Assembly (NCBI RefSeq): GCF_001514205.1
Contig: NZ_KQ948764.1
Span: forward strand, 62,001 to 126,000
Direction: 5' to 3'
Source: Streptomyces griseoruber
Lineage (GTDB): Bacteria; Actinomycetota; Actinomycetes; Streptomycetales; Streptomycetaceae
DNA: 64,000 nt
Part shown: positions 25,739 through 33,428 of the stretch, one piece after another
How positions within the stretch are numbered: the stretch's first letter is position 1
How the letters are laid out: every line of letters starts with the position of its first letter
Notes under the pieces: model-generated
Told to the model about the DNA's origin: nothing
The model's database searches: none
What the model saw: the letters and a program-made list of their open reading frames with translations, nothing else
Program-made: the position numbers and the translations under genes

Positions 25739-27010
25739 GTGACCATCACCCAGCCCGACCTGAGCGTGTTCGAGACCCTGGAGTCCGAGGTGCGCAGCTA
25801 CTGCCGCGGCTGGCCCGTCGTCTTCGACCGTGCGCAGGGCAGCCTCCTGTACGACGAGGACGGCCACCGGTACCTGGACTTCTTCGCCGGCGCCGGATCC
25901 CTCAACTACGGCCACAACAACCCCGTACTGAAGCGGGCGTTGATCGACTACCTGTCGCGGGACGGGGTCACCCACGCGCTCGACATGTCGACCGTCGCCA
26001 AACGGACGTTCCTGGAGACCTTCCGGCAGTTGGTGCTGCGGCCGCGCGACCTGCCGTACAAGGTGATGTTCCCGGGGCCGACCGGCACCAACGCGGTGGA
26101 GTCCGCGCTGAAGCTGGCGCGGAAGGTGAAGGGGCGCGAGGCGATCGTGTCGTTCACCAACGCCTTCCACGGCATGTCGCTCGGGTCGCTGGCCGTCACC
26201 GGGAACGCCTTCAAGCGGGCCGGGGCCGGGATTCCGCTGGTGCACGGCACGCCGATGCCCTTCGACCACTACTTCGACGGGACCGTCCCGGACTTCCTGT
26301 GGTTCGAGCGGCTCCTGGAGGACCAGGGGTCCGGGCTCAACAGGCCGGCCGCGGTGATCGTGGAGACCGTGCAGGGCGAGGGCGGGATCAACGTGGCCCG
26401 GCCCGCATGGCTGCGCGCCCTCAAGGAGCTGTGCGAGCGGCAGGACATGCTGCTGATCGTCGACGACATCCAGATGGGGTGCGGGCGCACCGGCGCGTTC
26501 TTCTCCTTCGAGGAGGCCGGGATCACACCCGACATCGTCACCGTCTCCAAGTCCATCAGCGGGTACGGGCTGCCCATGTCGCTGTGCCTGTTCCGGCCGG
26601 AGCTGGACGTGTGGGAGCCGGGCGAGCACAACGGCACCTTCCGCGGCAACAACCCGGCGTTCGTCACCGCGACGGCCGCGCTCGAGGCGTACTGGGCCGA
26701 CGGGTCCGTGATGGAGAAGCAGACCCGGGCGCGCGGCGAGCAGGTGGAGGAGGGGCTGATCTCGATCACCGAGGAGAACCTCGCCGATGTGAAGGAGTAC
26801 CGGGGGCGCGGTCTCGTGTGGGGGCTGGAGTTCCACGAGAAGGAGCGGGCCTCGCGGGTCGCGCGGCGCGCCTTCGAGCTGGGGCTGCTGATCGAGACCT
26901 CCGGCCCGGAGAGCGAGGTCGTCAAGCTGCTGCCGGCCCTGACCATCACCCCGCAGGAACTGGACGAGGGGCTGAGCGTGCTCGCCCGTGCCGTCCGGGA
27001 GACCGTCTGA
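25739..27010 (+). CDS. ectB: Diaminobutyrate-2-oxoglutarate transaminase (ectoine synthesis)
   Basis: A 423-residue class III PLP aminotransferase that converts aspartate semialdehyde to diaminobutyrate. The PLP lysine is in [13 protein letters not shown] (about residue 270). [13 protein letters not shown] (about 240-252) and [15 protein letters not shown] (about 47-61) match EctB. The GTG start follows GAGGAG with 9-base spacing. It is 16 bases upstream of ectC. Length is typical. Confidence 0.96.
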   Translation: MTITQPDLSVFETLESEVRSYCRGWPVVFDRAQGSLLYDEDGHRYLDFFAGAGSLNYGHNNPVLKRALIDYLSRDGVTHALDMSTVAKRTFLETFRQLVLRPRDLPYKVMFPGPTGTNAVESALKLARKVKGREAIVSFTNAFHGMSLGSLAVTGNAFKRAGAGIPLVHGTPMPFDHYFDGTVPDFLWFERLLEDQGSGLNRPAAVIVETVQGEGGINVARPAWLRALKELCERQDMLLIVDDIQMGCGRTGAFFSFEEAGITPDIVTVSKSISGYGLPMSLCLFRPELDVWEPGEHNGTFRGNNPAFVTATAALEAYWADGSVMEKQTRARGEQVEEGLISITEENLADVKEYRGRGLVWGLEFHEKERASRVARRAFELGLLIETSGPESEVVKLLPALTITPQELDEGLSVLARAVRETV

Positions 27011-27026
27011 CAGGGAGAGGGACACC

Positions 27027-27446
27027 ATGATCGTCCGTTCGTTCGAGGACATCGAGAACACCGACCGGCATGTGCGGGCCGCGTCCGGCACCTGGGAGAG
27101 CAAGCGGATCGTCCTCGCCCGGGAGCGGGTCGGGTTCTCCCTGCACGAAACGATTCTGTACGCCGGTACCGAGACATCGATGCGGTACGCGAACCACATC
27201 GAGGCCGTGGTCTGTGTGGAGGGCGCCGCCGAGCTCACCGACCACGAGAGCGGGAGGTCGTACGCGATCACTCCCGGAACCATGTACCTCCTGGACGGCC
27301 ACGAGCGGCACACGCTGCGTGTCCTGGAGGACTTCCGCTGCCTCTGCGTGTTCAACCCGCCCGTGACGGGCCGGGAGGACCACGACGAGAACGGCGTCTA
27401 TCCCCTGCTCACCGAACCCGAGCTCACCGAACCCGAGGAGGTGTGA
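27027..27446 (+). CDS. ectC: L-ectoine synthase
   Basis: A 139-residue cupin that cyclises N-gamma-acetyldiaminobutyrate to ectoine. The family start [16 protein letters not shown] and the cupin strands [19 protein letters not shown] and [13 protein letters not shown] are clear. The last residues carry a perfect duplication (LTEPE twice) encoded by a 15-base tandem repeat at 27408-27437. The end of that repeat also supplies the GAGGAGG ribosome site of ectD. The start follows GGGAGAGG. The tail is a few residues longer than usual. Confidence 0.95.
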   Translation: MIVRSFEDIENTDRHVRAASGTWESKRIVLARERVGFSLHETILYAGTETSMRYANHIEAVVCVEGAAELTDHESGRSYAITPGTMYLLDGHERHTLRVLEDFRCLCVFNPPVTGREDHDENGVYPLLTEPELTEPEEV

Positions 27447-27451
27447 CCGTC

Positions 27452-28339
27452 ATGACCACCGTCACCGATCTCTATCCCACCCGCGGCACCACCGAGGTGG
27501 CCGTCCCCCGCCGGGACCCCGTCGTCTGGGGCTCCCCCGGCACACCGGGCCCGATCCCGGCGGACGGCCTGCGGGCCTACGAACGCGACGGCTTCCTCAC
27601 CGTCGAACAGCTCATCGGCGACGACGAGGTGGCCGTCTGCCGGCGGGAGCTGGAGCGGCTCGTCTCCGACCCGGAGATCCGGGCCGACGAGCGGTCGGTC
27701 GTGGAGCCCCGCTCCCAGGAGATCCGCTCGGTCTTCGAGGTGCACCGGCTGAGCCCGGTTTTCGCGGCGCTGGTGCGGGACGAGCGGGTCGTCGGGCGGG
27801 CCCGGCAGATCCTCGGCTCGGACGTGTACGTCCACCAGTCCCGGATCAACGTCAAGCCGGGCTTCGGGGCCGGTGGCTTCTACTGGCACTCCGACTTCGA
27901 GACGTGGCATGCCGAGGACGGGCTGCCGGGCATGCGGACGGTGTCGGTGTCGATCGCGCTGACCGAGAACCTCGACACCAACGGCGGCCTGATGATCATG
28001 CCGGGCTCGCACCGGACGTTCCTCGGATGCGCGGGCGCCACCCCGAAGGACAACTACAAGAAGTCGCTCCGGATGCAGGACGCGGGCACCCCGTCGGACG
28101 AGGCGCTGACCGCGCTGGCGGGCGAGTACGGCATCCGGCTGTTCACCGGCCGGGCGGGCTCGGCGACCTGGTTCGACTGCAACGCCATGCACGGCTCGGG
28201 CGACAACATCACGCCGTTCCCGCGCAGCAATGTCTTCATCGTGTTCAACAGCGTGGAGAACACCGCGGTCGACCCGTTCGCGGCCCCTGTGCGGCGGCCG
28301 GAGTTCATCGGCGCGAGGGACTTCACCCCGGTGCGCTGA
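27452..28339 (+). CDS. ectD: Ectoine 5-hydroxylase
   Basis: A 295-residue Fe(II)/2-oxoglutarate dioxygenase of the PhyH family that makes 5-hydroxyectoine. The iron ligands are in YWHSDFETWH (about 143-152) and NAMHGSGDN (about 244-252). The EctD signature around FYWHSDFETWHAEDGLPGMR is intact. The ATG at 27452 has GAGGAGG at 10-base spacing; an upstream GTG at 27443 overlaps the ectC stop but is too close to that site. The gene ends the operon, convergent with a zinc-finger protein gene, with a weak imperfect GC stem (CCGGGCCC / GGGCCGG) in the 29-base gap. Confidence 0.95.
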   Translation: MTTVTDLYPTRGTTEVAVPRRDPVVWGSPGTPGPIPADGLRAYERDGFLTVEQLIGDDEVAVCRRELERLVSDPEIRADERSVVEPRSQEIRSVFEVHRLSPVFAALVRDERVVGRARQILGSDVYVHQSRINVKPGFGAGGFYWHSDFETWHAEDGLPGMRTVSVSIALTENLDTNGGLMIMPGSHRTFLGCAGATPKDNYKKSLRMQDAGTPSDEALTALAGEYGIRLFTGRAGSATWFDCNAMHGSGDNITPFPRSNVFIVFNSVENTAVDPFAAPVRRPEFIGARDFTPVR

Positions 28340-28368
28340 GGACCGGGCCCGCCGCCGAGGGCCGGGTA

Positions 28369-29469
28369 CTACAGCCACGCCAGCGACGCCGTCCGCTCCA
28401 GTACGTCCCGTACGGCGGCGGCGTCGCCCGTGGCCCTGTGCGGCACCGTGTCCGGGGCGCGCCGGCCGCCCGCCAGGAAGCAGAAGTCGACCGGTTCCAG
28501 GGCGAGTTCGGCGCGCACCGGAACGGCCGGGGCACCGAGGGTCCACACGCCGATGCCGGTGACCGTGAAGCGCACGGGCGGCGTGCCGGGGCCGAGGGCC
28601 TGGCCGAGGACGCCCGCCGCCAGCCGGACCAGCCGCTCCAGATGCGGCGCGGGCGGCGGCGGGACGTGCAGGCCGAGGGCGCGGCCGATGTCGTCGGTGT
28701 GGATCCAGGTCTCGAAGGCCCGGACGGCGAAGTGGTCGGCGACGGGCAGCCGCATCCCCATCAACTCCACGGGGCGCGCGGCCCGTTCGGCGTCGTGGGC
28801 CTCGGGTGTGGCGAGCAGCGCGGCCGTCTGGGACTGCCAGGCGTGGCGTGTCAGCTCGGCCGCGTGAGCGAGTTCGTGGCGGATGGTGTCGGCCGTGCGC
28901 CGGTTCCAGTACGCCTCCCAGGTCTCGTCCCGCACGGCCGGTGACGGCGGCACTCTCGGCTCCACACCGAGCTCCACCGCGAGCTGTTCGTCGGCGGCGA
29001 GCAGATGGGCGAGGGTGGCCTGGACGTTCCAGTCGTGCACGACGGGGACCTTCCAGCGGTCGTATCCCCACCTGACGTCCACATGGGGCAGCAGCGCGGT
29101 GAGGGCGGCCACGGCTCCGGCATAGACAGCGGCGTGCGCGGCCACCTCGGTGGCCTGCGGGCGGGAGGTCCGCCACGTGTGGCGGCGGCCGTGGAACAGT
29201 CCCGCCACCACGTCCTCGGACCCGCTCTCCTCGGTCGACCACCAAGGCGCGGGCCCGTGCGGTCCGGTGCCCTCCCCGGGCGGCACGTCCAGCAGCCGTA
29301 CGGTCTCGCGCAGCCGGTCCGTCTCGGCCGCGCACTCGGCACAGCCGCCCAGGTGCCGTGTCACCCTCTCCCGCTCGGCGGGCGTGACGGCGTCGAAGGC
29401 CGCGGCGGCCACCAGATCGCGCAGCTCGTCGTGGTCGTCCGCGTCGTCCTGCCCGTCGTGCGTGCTCAC
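28369..29469 (-). CDS. Zinc-finger / maleylpyruvate-isomerase-type protein, probable anti-sigma factor
   Basis: A 366-residue protein. The N-terminus has a ZAS-type zinc site (HLGGCAECAAE, about residues 31-41), typical of anti-sigma factors that bind ECF sigma. The rest (about 100-366) resembles the mycothiol-dependent maleylpyruvate isomerase / DinB fold, with VVHDWNVQATLAHLLAADEQLA (about 146-167) and AFETWIHTDDIGRALG (about 250). It starts 43 bases after the sigma gene, behind GGAAGGAGG. A thiol-binding domain fused to a zinc anti-sigma suggests redox or mycothiol sensing, which is inference. A 9-base unit repeated three times lies just upstream. Confidence 0.8.
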   Translation of the reverse strand: MSTHDGQDDADDHDELRDLVAAAAFDAVTPAERERVTRHLGGCAECAAETDRLRETVRLLDVPPGEGTGPHGPAPWWSTEESGSEDVVAGLFHGRRHTWRTSRPQATEVAAHAAVYAGAVAALTALLPHVDVRWGYDRWKVPVVHDWNVQATLAHLLAADEQLAVELGVEPRVPPSPAVRDETWEAYWNRRTADTIRHELAHAAELTRHAWQSQTAALLATPEAHDAERAARPVELMGMRLPVADHFAVRAFETWIHTDDIGRALGLHVPPPPAPHLERLVRLAAGVLGQALGPGTPPVRFTVTGIGVWTLGAPAVPVRAELALEPVDFCFLAGGRRAPDTVPHRATGDAAAVRDVLERTASLAWL

Positions 29470-29512
29470 CGGTCGCCTCCTTCCGCCGTCTCCGCCGTCT
29501 CCGCCGTCGCCA

Positions 29513-30160
29513 TCATGCGCCTCTTCCCAGGGACGGTTCGGGCGGGTCGGCCAGTGTCTCGGCCAGTCTGCGCAGGGCGGTGCGCAGCCGGGTCTTGGCG
29601 GTGCCCTCGGGGATGCCGAGTTCGGCGGCGGCCTCGCGGTAGGTGCGGCCCGCGAAATAGGCGAGGTGTACCACCTCCCGCTGGGACGGCGGGAGTTCGG
29701 CGAGCGCGGAGTGCAGCAGCAGGGAGCGTTCGCGGTCCATGACCGTCTCGACGGGGCCGGGCGCCGCGTCCGGGAGGGTGTGCAGGGCGCTGTCGTCGGC
29801 GGGGGCGGCCTTGCGGTGCCGTGCCTCGTGGCGCACCCAGTCCACGGCCCGCCGGTGCGCGAGCATCGACAGCCAGGTGCGCAGGCTGCCCCGGCGCGCG
29901 TCGAAGGCGTAGGGCCGGGACCACAGTTCGGTGAAGACCTCCTGGGCGATGTCCTCGACGGCGGCCGGGCTGCGGGTGACGCGCAGGGCGATCCGCCGCA
30001 CCAGTCCGCCGTACACGGCGTATGTCTCGGCCAGCGCGGATGCGTCGCCGTACACCAGCCGTCCGTGCAGCTCGGCGTCCGCGGCGGGGCGGGCACGCGC
30101 ACGGCCCGCCCCCGCCGCACCATCCGTGTCCGCGTCCGTCGGATCCACCGGCACCACCAC
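29513..30160 (-). CDS. ECF RNA polymerase sigma factor
   Basis: A 215-residue sigma70-family group IV protein. Sigma region 2 covers about residues 34-105 (DIAQEVFTELWSRPYAFDARRGSLRTWLSMLAHRRAVDWVR), and region 4 about 140-200, with the helix-turn-helix in GRTYREAAAELGIPEGTAKTRLRTALRRL. I chose the first of three GTGs (30160), which follows AGGAAAGG; an upstream GTG at 30190 has no ribosome site. It is coupled to the zinc-finger/isomerase anti-sigma gene just downstream, a sigma/anti-sigma pair. Confidence 0.9.
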   Translation of the reverse strand: MVVPVDPTDADTDGAAGAGRARARPAADAELHGRLVYGDASALAETYAVYGGLVRRIALRVTRSPAAVEDIAQEVFTELWSRPYAFDARRGSLRTWLSMLAHRRAVDWVRHEARHRKAAPADDSALHTLPDAAPGPVETVMDRERSLLLHSALAELPPSQREVVHLAYFAGRTYREAAAELGIPEGTAKTRLRTALRRLAETLADPPEPSLGRGA

Positions 30161-30208
30161 CCCTGGTGCCTTTCCTAGCGTCCCGGGCACGCGGGCGGCA
30201 AGAGGGGG

Positions 30209-31297
30209 TCAGTCCGACAGGGCGTCCAGCAGGCGGTCGACGTCGGCGGGTGTGTTGTAGAGGTGGAAGGAGGCGCGCAGGTTGCCCGCGCGGTCGGACA
30301 CCTCGATGCCGGCCTCGCTCAACCGGGGCTGGCGCACGCCGAGTCCGGGCACGGACACGATCGCGGAGCCGGGGGCGGGCACGGGCTCGTGGCCCAGGGA
30401 GGCGAGTCCGGCGCGGAAGCGGTCGGCGAGGGCGAGGTCGTGGGCGCGTACGGCGTCCAGGCCCAGCTCCTCGAGGAGTTCGAGGGAGCGGCGCAGGCCG
30501 GCGTAGGTGAAGAGGGCGTGGGTGAGGTCGAACCGCCGTGCCGAGCGGGCGAGTTCGGCGACCGGCCCGTAGCAGCTGTCCCAGGGCCGCTCGCCCGCGA
30601 CCCAGCCGGCCAGCACCGGGGTCAGCCCGCCGAAGTCCTCCGGGACGACGAGGAAGGCCGCGCCGTGCGGGCCGAGCAGCCACTTGAAGCAGACGGCTGC
30701 GCTGTAGTCGTACGCGTCGGCGTCCAGCGGCAGCCAGCCGGCGGCCTGGGAGAAGTCGACGTAGGTGCGGGCCCCGTGGTCGCGGGCCGCCTCGCGCAGC
30801 GCGGGCAGGTCTGCGATCCGTCCGTCGGCGGACTGGGCGGCGCTGACGGCGACGAGCGCGGTGCCCGGGCGGACGGACTCGGCGATCCGCTCCAGGGGGA
30901 CGGAGCGCACCTTGAGGTCGCCGCGGACATGGAACGGGTTGAGGACGGAGGTGAAGTCGTCCTCGGCGGTGAGCACCTCGGCGCCGGCGGGCAGCGAGGC
31001 GGCGATCACCCCGGTGTGGGCGGCGACGGAGGCACCGGCCGCGACCCGCTCGACGGGAACGCCGGCCAGCCGGGCGTAGCCGGCGCGGGCCGCCTCGACA
31101 TCGGCGTACAGCGAGGTCAGCGGCCTGCCCTCGGCCCGCAGCAGGGCGGCCTCGTGGAGGGCCGCCACGGTACGGGCCGGCAGCAGTCCGTTGCTCGCGG
31201 TGTTCAGGAAGGTGTTCTTCGGGGCGAACTCGGAACGGACGAGGCTCTCGAAGGTCTCCATGGCACCACTGTGCGGCCGGGTGAAGTCGAAGTCCAT
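30209..31297 (-). CDS. Class V aminotransferase-fold protein, cysteine desulfurase-like
   Basis: A 362-residue fold-type I PLP enzyme. NTASNGLLPARTVAALHEA (about 32-50) is the usual N-terminal motif. YVDFSQAAGWLPLD (about 178-191) gives the PLP-ring Asp, and the lysine is in AVCFKWLLGPHGAAF (about 205). An alternative start at 31261 (METFESL) would remove 12 residues. It is monocistronic or co-transcribed with the sigma gene 48 bases on. Substrate is unknown; isopenicillin-epimerase-like and NifS-like proteins look alike. Confidence 0.8.
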   Translation of the reverse strand: MDFDFTRPHSGAMETFESLVRSEFAPKNTFLNTASNGLLPARTVAALHEAALLRAEGRPLTSLYADVEAARAGYARLAGVPVERVAAGASVAAHTGVIAASLPAGAEVLTAEDDFTSVLNPFHVRGDLKVRSVPLERIAESVRPGTALVAVSAAQSADGRIADLPALREAARDHGARTYVDFSQAAGWLPLDADAYDYSAAVCFKWLLGPHGAAFLVVPEDFGGLTPVLAGWVAGERPWDSCYGPVAELARSARRFDLTHALFTYAGLRRSLELLEELGLDAVRAHDLALADRFRAGLASLGHEPVPAPGSAIVSVPGLGVRQPRLSEAGIEVSDRAGNLRASFHLYNTPADVDRLLDALSD

Positions 31298-31357
31298 TGC
31301 GGATTTCTGCGCGGAACTCCTAAGGAACGCTTATACGTCCCTCCCGACCTGCGGTTC

Positions 31358-32074
31358 TCAGTGCTGGGGCACGGCACACCCGTCCGGGCCGCAGGCCTCG
31401 GCGCCGCCGTCGTCGATCAGCTTCAGCGGGGAGCGGTCGCCCCAGGCCTGGGTGAGCGCCTGGGCGAAGACCTCGGCGGGCTGGGCGCCGGAGACGCCGT
31501 AGGCGCGGTCGAGGACGAAGAAGGGGACGCCGTTGGCGCCGAGCTGGGCGGCCTCGCGCTCGTCGGCGCGGACGTCGTCGGCGTAGGCGGCCGGGTCGGC
31601 GAGGACCGCGCGGGCGGCGTCGGCGTCCAGGCCTGCCTCGATGGCCAGCTCCACGAGCCGCTCGTCGCCCTCGGTGAAGACGGACCGCTCCTCGGCGAAG
31701 TTCGCCCGGTAGAGGAGCTGGATCAGCTCGTCCTGGCGGCCCCGCTCCTTGGCGAAGTGCAGCAGGCGGTGCATGTCGAAGGTGTTGCCGTGGTCGCGGT
31801 CCCGGGTCCGGTACTCCAGTCCCTCGGCGGCGGCCTGCGTGCCCAGGTTCTCCTCACCGGCCTGGGCCTGCTGCGCGCTCATGCCGTACTTCTTGGTGAG
31901 CATCGTGATCACGGGCTGGACGTCGCCCTTGGCGCGTCCCGGGTCGAGCTCGAAGGAGCGGTGCACGACCTCGACCTGCTCGCGGTGCGGGAAGGCGGCG
32001 AGGGCCTTCTCGAAGCGGGCCTTGCCGACGTAGCACCAGGGACAGGCGATGTCCGACCAGATCTCGACGCGCAT
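31358..32074 (-). CDS. DsbA-family FrnE-like thiol oxidoreductase
   Basis: A 238-residue cytoplasmic thioredoxin-fold protein with the CPWC active site in IWSDIACPWCYVGK (about residues 5-18) and a cis-Pro loop in GANGVPFFVLDRAYGVSGAQP (about 183-203). FrnE proteins are 2-hydroxychromene-isomerase/DsbA-like and are linked to disulfide stress and to polyketide gene sets. The C-terminus carries two extra cysteines (ACGPDGC). The start at 32074 follows GGAGAGAGCC; upstream codons in the same frame are unlikely. Confidence 0.88.
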   Translation of the reverse strand: MRVEIWSDIACPWCYVGKARFEKALAAFPHREQVEVVHRSFELDPGRAKGDVQPVITMLTKKYGMSAQQAQAGEENLGTQAAAEGLEYRTRDRDHGNTFDMHRLLHFAKERGRQDELIQLLYRANFAEERSVFTEGDERLVELAIEAGLDADAARAVLADPAAYADDVRADEREAAQLGANGVPFFVLDRAYGVSGAQPAEVFAQALTQAWGDRSPLKLIDDGGAEACGPDGCAVPQH

Positions 32075-32150
32075 CTTCTCGGCTCTCTCCAGCTCGTACG
32101 GGGGACGGAGACTCCCTCCGCCGAGTGCATGAACGTTCAAGCAGCGGGGT

Positions 32151-32654
32151 TCATTCCCCGTTCACGGGGAAGCGCAGGAAGAGATGGTGGTCGCCGTCCG
32201 CGGGCGGGTTCTCCGGGTCGGGGACCCAGCCCTGACGCGCGTAGAAGGCCTGGGCGCGACGGTTGCCGACATGCACGTCGAGCACGGCCGAACGACGCCC
32301 GTCCGCCCGCCACTGCTCCACACAGGCGGTGTGCAGGGCCGCACCGATGCCGGCCCGCCAGCGGTCCGGGTCGACATGGAACTGGAACAGCTTGACGGTG
32401 TCCGCGTCGGCGCCCTCCGGCACCCGGAACGAGGCCAGGCCGACGATCCGTCCCTGCTCGACGACGCACAGCACCTGGCCGTCGGGCCGTTCGATGGCCG
32501 CGCGCCAGTTGGCGAGCCAGTCACTGCCGTCCTGCGGGATCCCGTCGGGGTAGTACGTGGCCCTGGCACGCGCGTGCAGCGCCACGACGGCCTCCGCCTC
32601 GGCGGGCACGACGGTGCGGATCACTCGGCTCGGGGTGGGGGGTTCTCCGATCAT
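32151..32654 (-). CDS. GNAT-family N-acetyltransferase
   Basis: A 167-residue acetyltransferase. The acetyl-CoA loop region is QFHVDPDRWRAGIGAALHTACVEQW (about 92-116), with LDVHVGNRRAQAFYARQGWVPD further on. The start is the ATG at 32654. The last codons (PVNGE) are encoded by an 18-base palindrome at 32154-32171 that could act as the terminator. Substrate unknown. The next gene downstream is the FrnE-like gene on the same strand. Confidence 0.85.
   Translation of the reverse strand: MIGEPPTPSRVIRTVVPAEAEAVVALHARARATYYPDGIPQDGSDWLANWRAAIERPDGQVLCVVEQGRIVGLASFRVPEGADADTVKLFQFHVDPDRWRAGIGAALHTACVEQWRADGRRSAVLDVHVGNRRAQAFYARQGWVPDPENPPADGDHHLFLRFPVNGE
32154..32171 (-). terminator. Palindrome at the 3' end of the GNAT gene
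   Basis: TTCCCCGT (32154-32161) and ACGGGGAA (32164-32171) form a perfect 8-base inverted repeat with a 2-base centre, overlapping the last codons. It could end transcription of the GNAT gene, or be a regulator site for the gene further downstream. A shorter TGAACGTTCA palindrome lies at 32130-32139. Confidence 0.3.
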
Positions 32655-32704
32655 GCCCGGGAGGACGACACAGCCACCGTCCCGGTTCCGACCGGGCCCG
32701 GGCC

Positions 32705-33313
32705 CTAGCTGCCGTCCCGGAGATCGTCCGGCCAGCGGTCCCGGAACTCGATGTGGTCGTACGTCACCACACAGCCCTCGCCCATCGGCGACTGGGTCAT
32801 GAAGCCGACCAGGGCGGCGCCGGTCTCCTTCTCGTCGCCCAGCGTGAAGAGCCGGACGAAGGTCCAGCGCTTGCCGTCGCGGGAGGCGTGGAAGGCGAAG
32901 GCCCGCCCGGTCCGGCTCACCCGGAGCCAGACCGAACTCCCCTCCACGGTGAAGGAGTTGGCGTCGTCCGAGTGCCCCCGGGTGACGACCGTGCAGACGG
33001 TCGCCACATCCGGCGAGTACTCCAGACACAGCTTGGCCCAGGCGCGTTCACCGACATGGACGTACAACACCCCGGCGTCGAAAGCCCAGTTGAAGCCCAC
33101 GGTGACCCGTGCGATCAGCTGGAAGTCCCCCTCGGGCGCGCCGAGCAGCCGGGGCGCGTCCCCGGCGGGCTCCAGCGCCTCCCCGGTGGGCGTGACGAAC
33201 CGATCCTGCCGCGGCCCGGCCCAGGCACTGAGCACCCCGTCCTCATGGGCCCAGTGCCCATCGGGCCCATAGGTACGAAGGGGGAAAGGCAGTTCGGGAA
33301 GCGAGACGTCCAT
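32705..33313 (-). CDS. DUF1349 (YihS/regulation-of-enolase-like) beta-sandwich protein
   Basis: A 202-residue soluble protein with the DUF1349 pattern: DFQLIARVTVGFNWAFDAGVLYVHVGERAWAKLCLEYSP in the middle (about 63-101), then SVWLRVSRTGRAFAFHASRDGKRWTFVRLF (about 126-155). The fold is a concanavalin-like beta sandwich, often carbohydrate-related. No signal peptide. The ATG at 33313 is preceded by a 115-base gap holding a dispersed Streptomyces repeat. Function is not established. Confidence 0.8.
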   Translation of the reverse strand: MDVSLPELPFPLRTYGPDGHWAHEDGVLSAWAGPRQDRFVTPTGEALEPAGDAPRLLGAPEGDFQLIARVTVGFNWAFDAGVLYVHVGERAWAKLCLEYSPDVATVCTVVTRGHSDDANSFTVEGSSVWLRVSRTGRAFAFHASRDGKRWTFVRLFTLGDEKETGAALVGFMTQSPMGEGCVVTYDHIEFRDRWPDDLRDGS

Positions 33314-33344
33314 GAACCGATTATCCAGGCGACCGGAGCAACTC

Positions 33345-33409
33345 AGGGGCGCGGGGAACTGCGTGAACGGCCGCGACGGCGCCGCACCCGCCGGTCCACC
33401 CGCGCCCCT
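33345..33409. repeat. Dispersed intergenic repeat, copy 1 (GGGGCGCGGGGAACTGCG type)
   Basis: AGGGGCGCGG (33345-33354) and CCGCGCCCCT (33400-33409) form a 10-base inverted repeat around a 45-base centre. The core at 33346-33366 matches 20 of 21 bases of a second copy at 53436-53456. From memory, this unit is widespread between Streptomyces genes. Here it fills the gap between the aldehyde dehydrogenase stop and the DUF1349 start and may act as a terminator. Confidence 0.65.
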
Positions 33410-33428
33410 ACGGAGCACGCGCGGAGCG

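Noticed and set aside
28369..30123. One long 584-residue protein joining the sigma region to the zinc-finger protein
   Set aside because: The first 200 or so codons are a wrong-frame reading of the ECF sigma gene. The real start is the GTG at 29469 after GGAAGGAGG.
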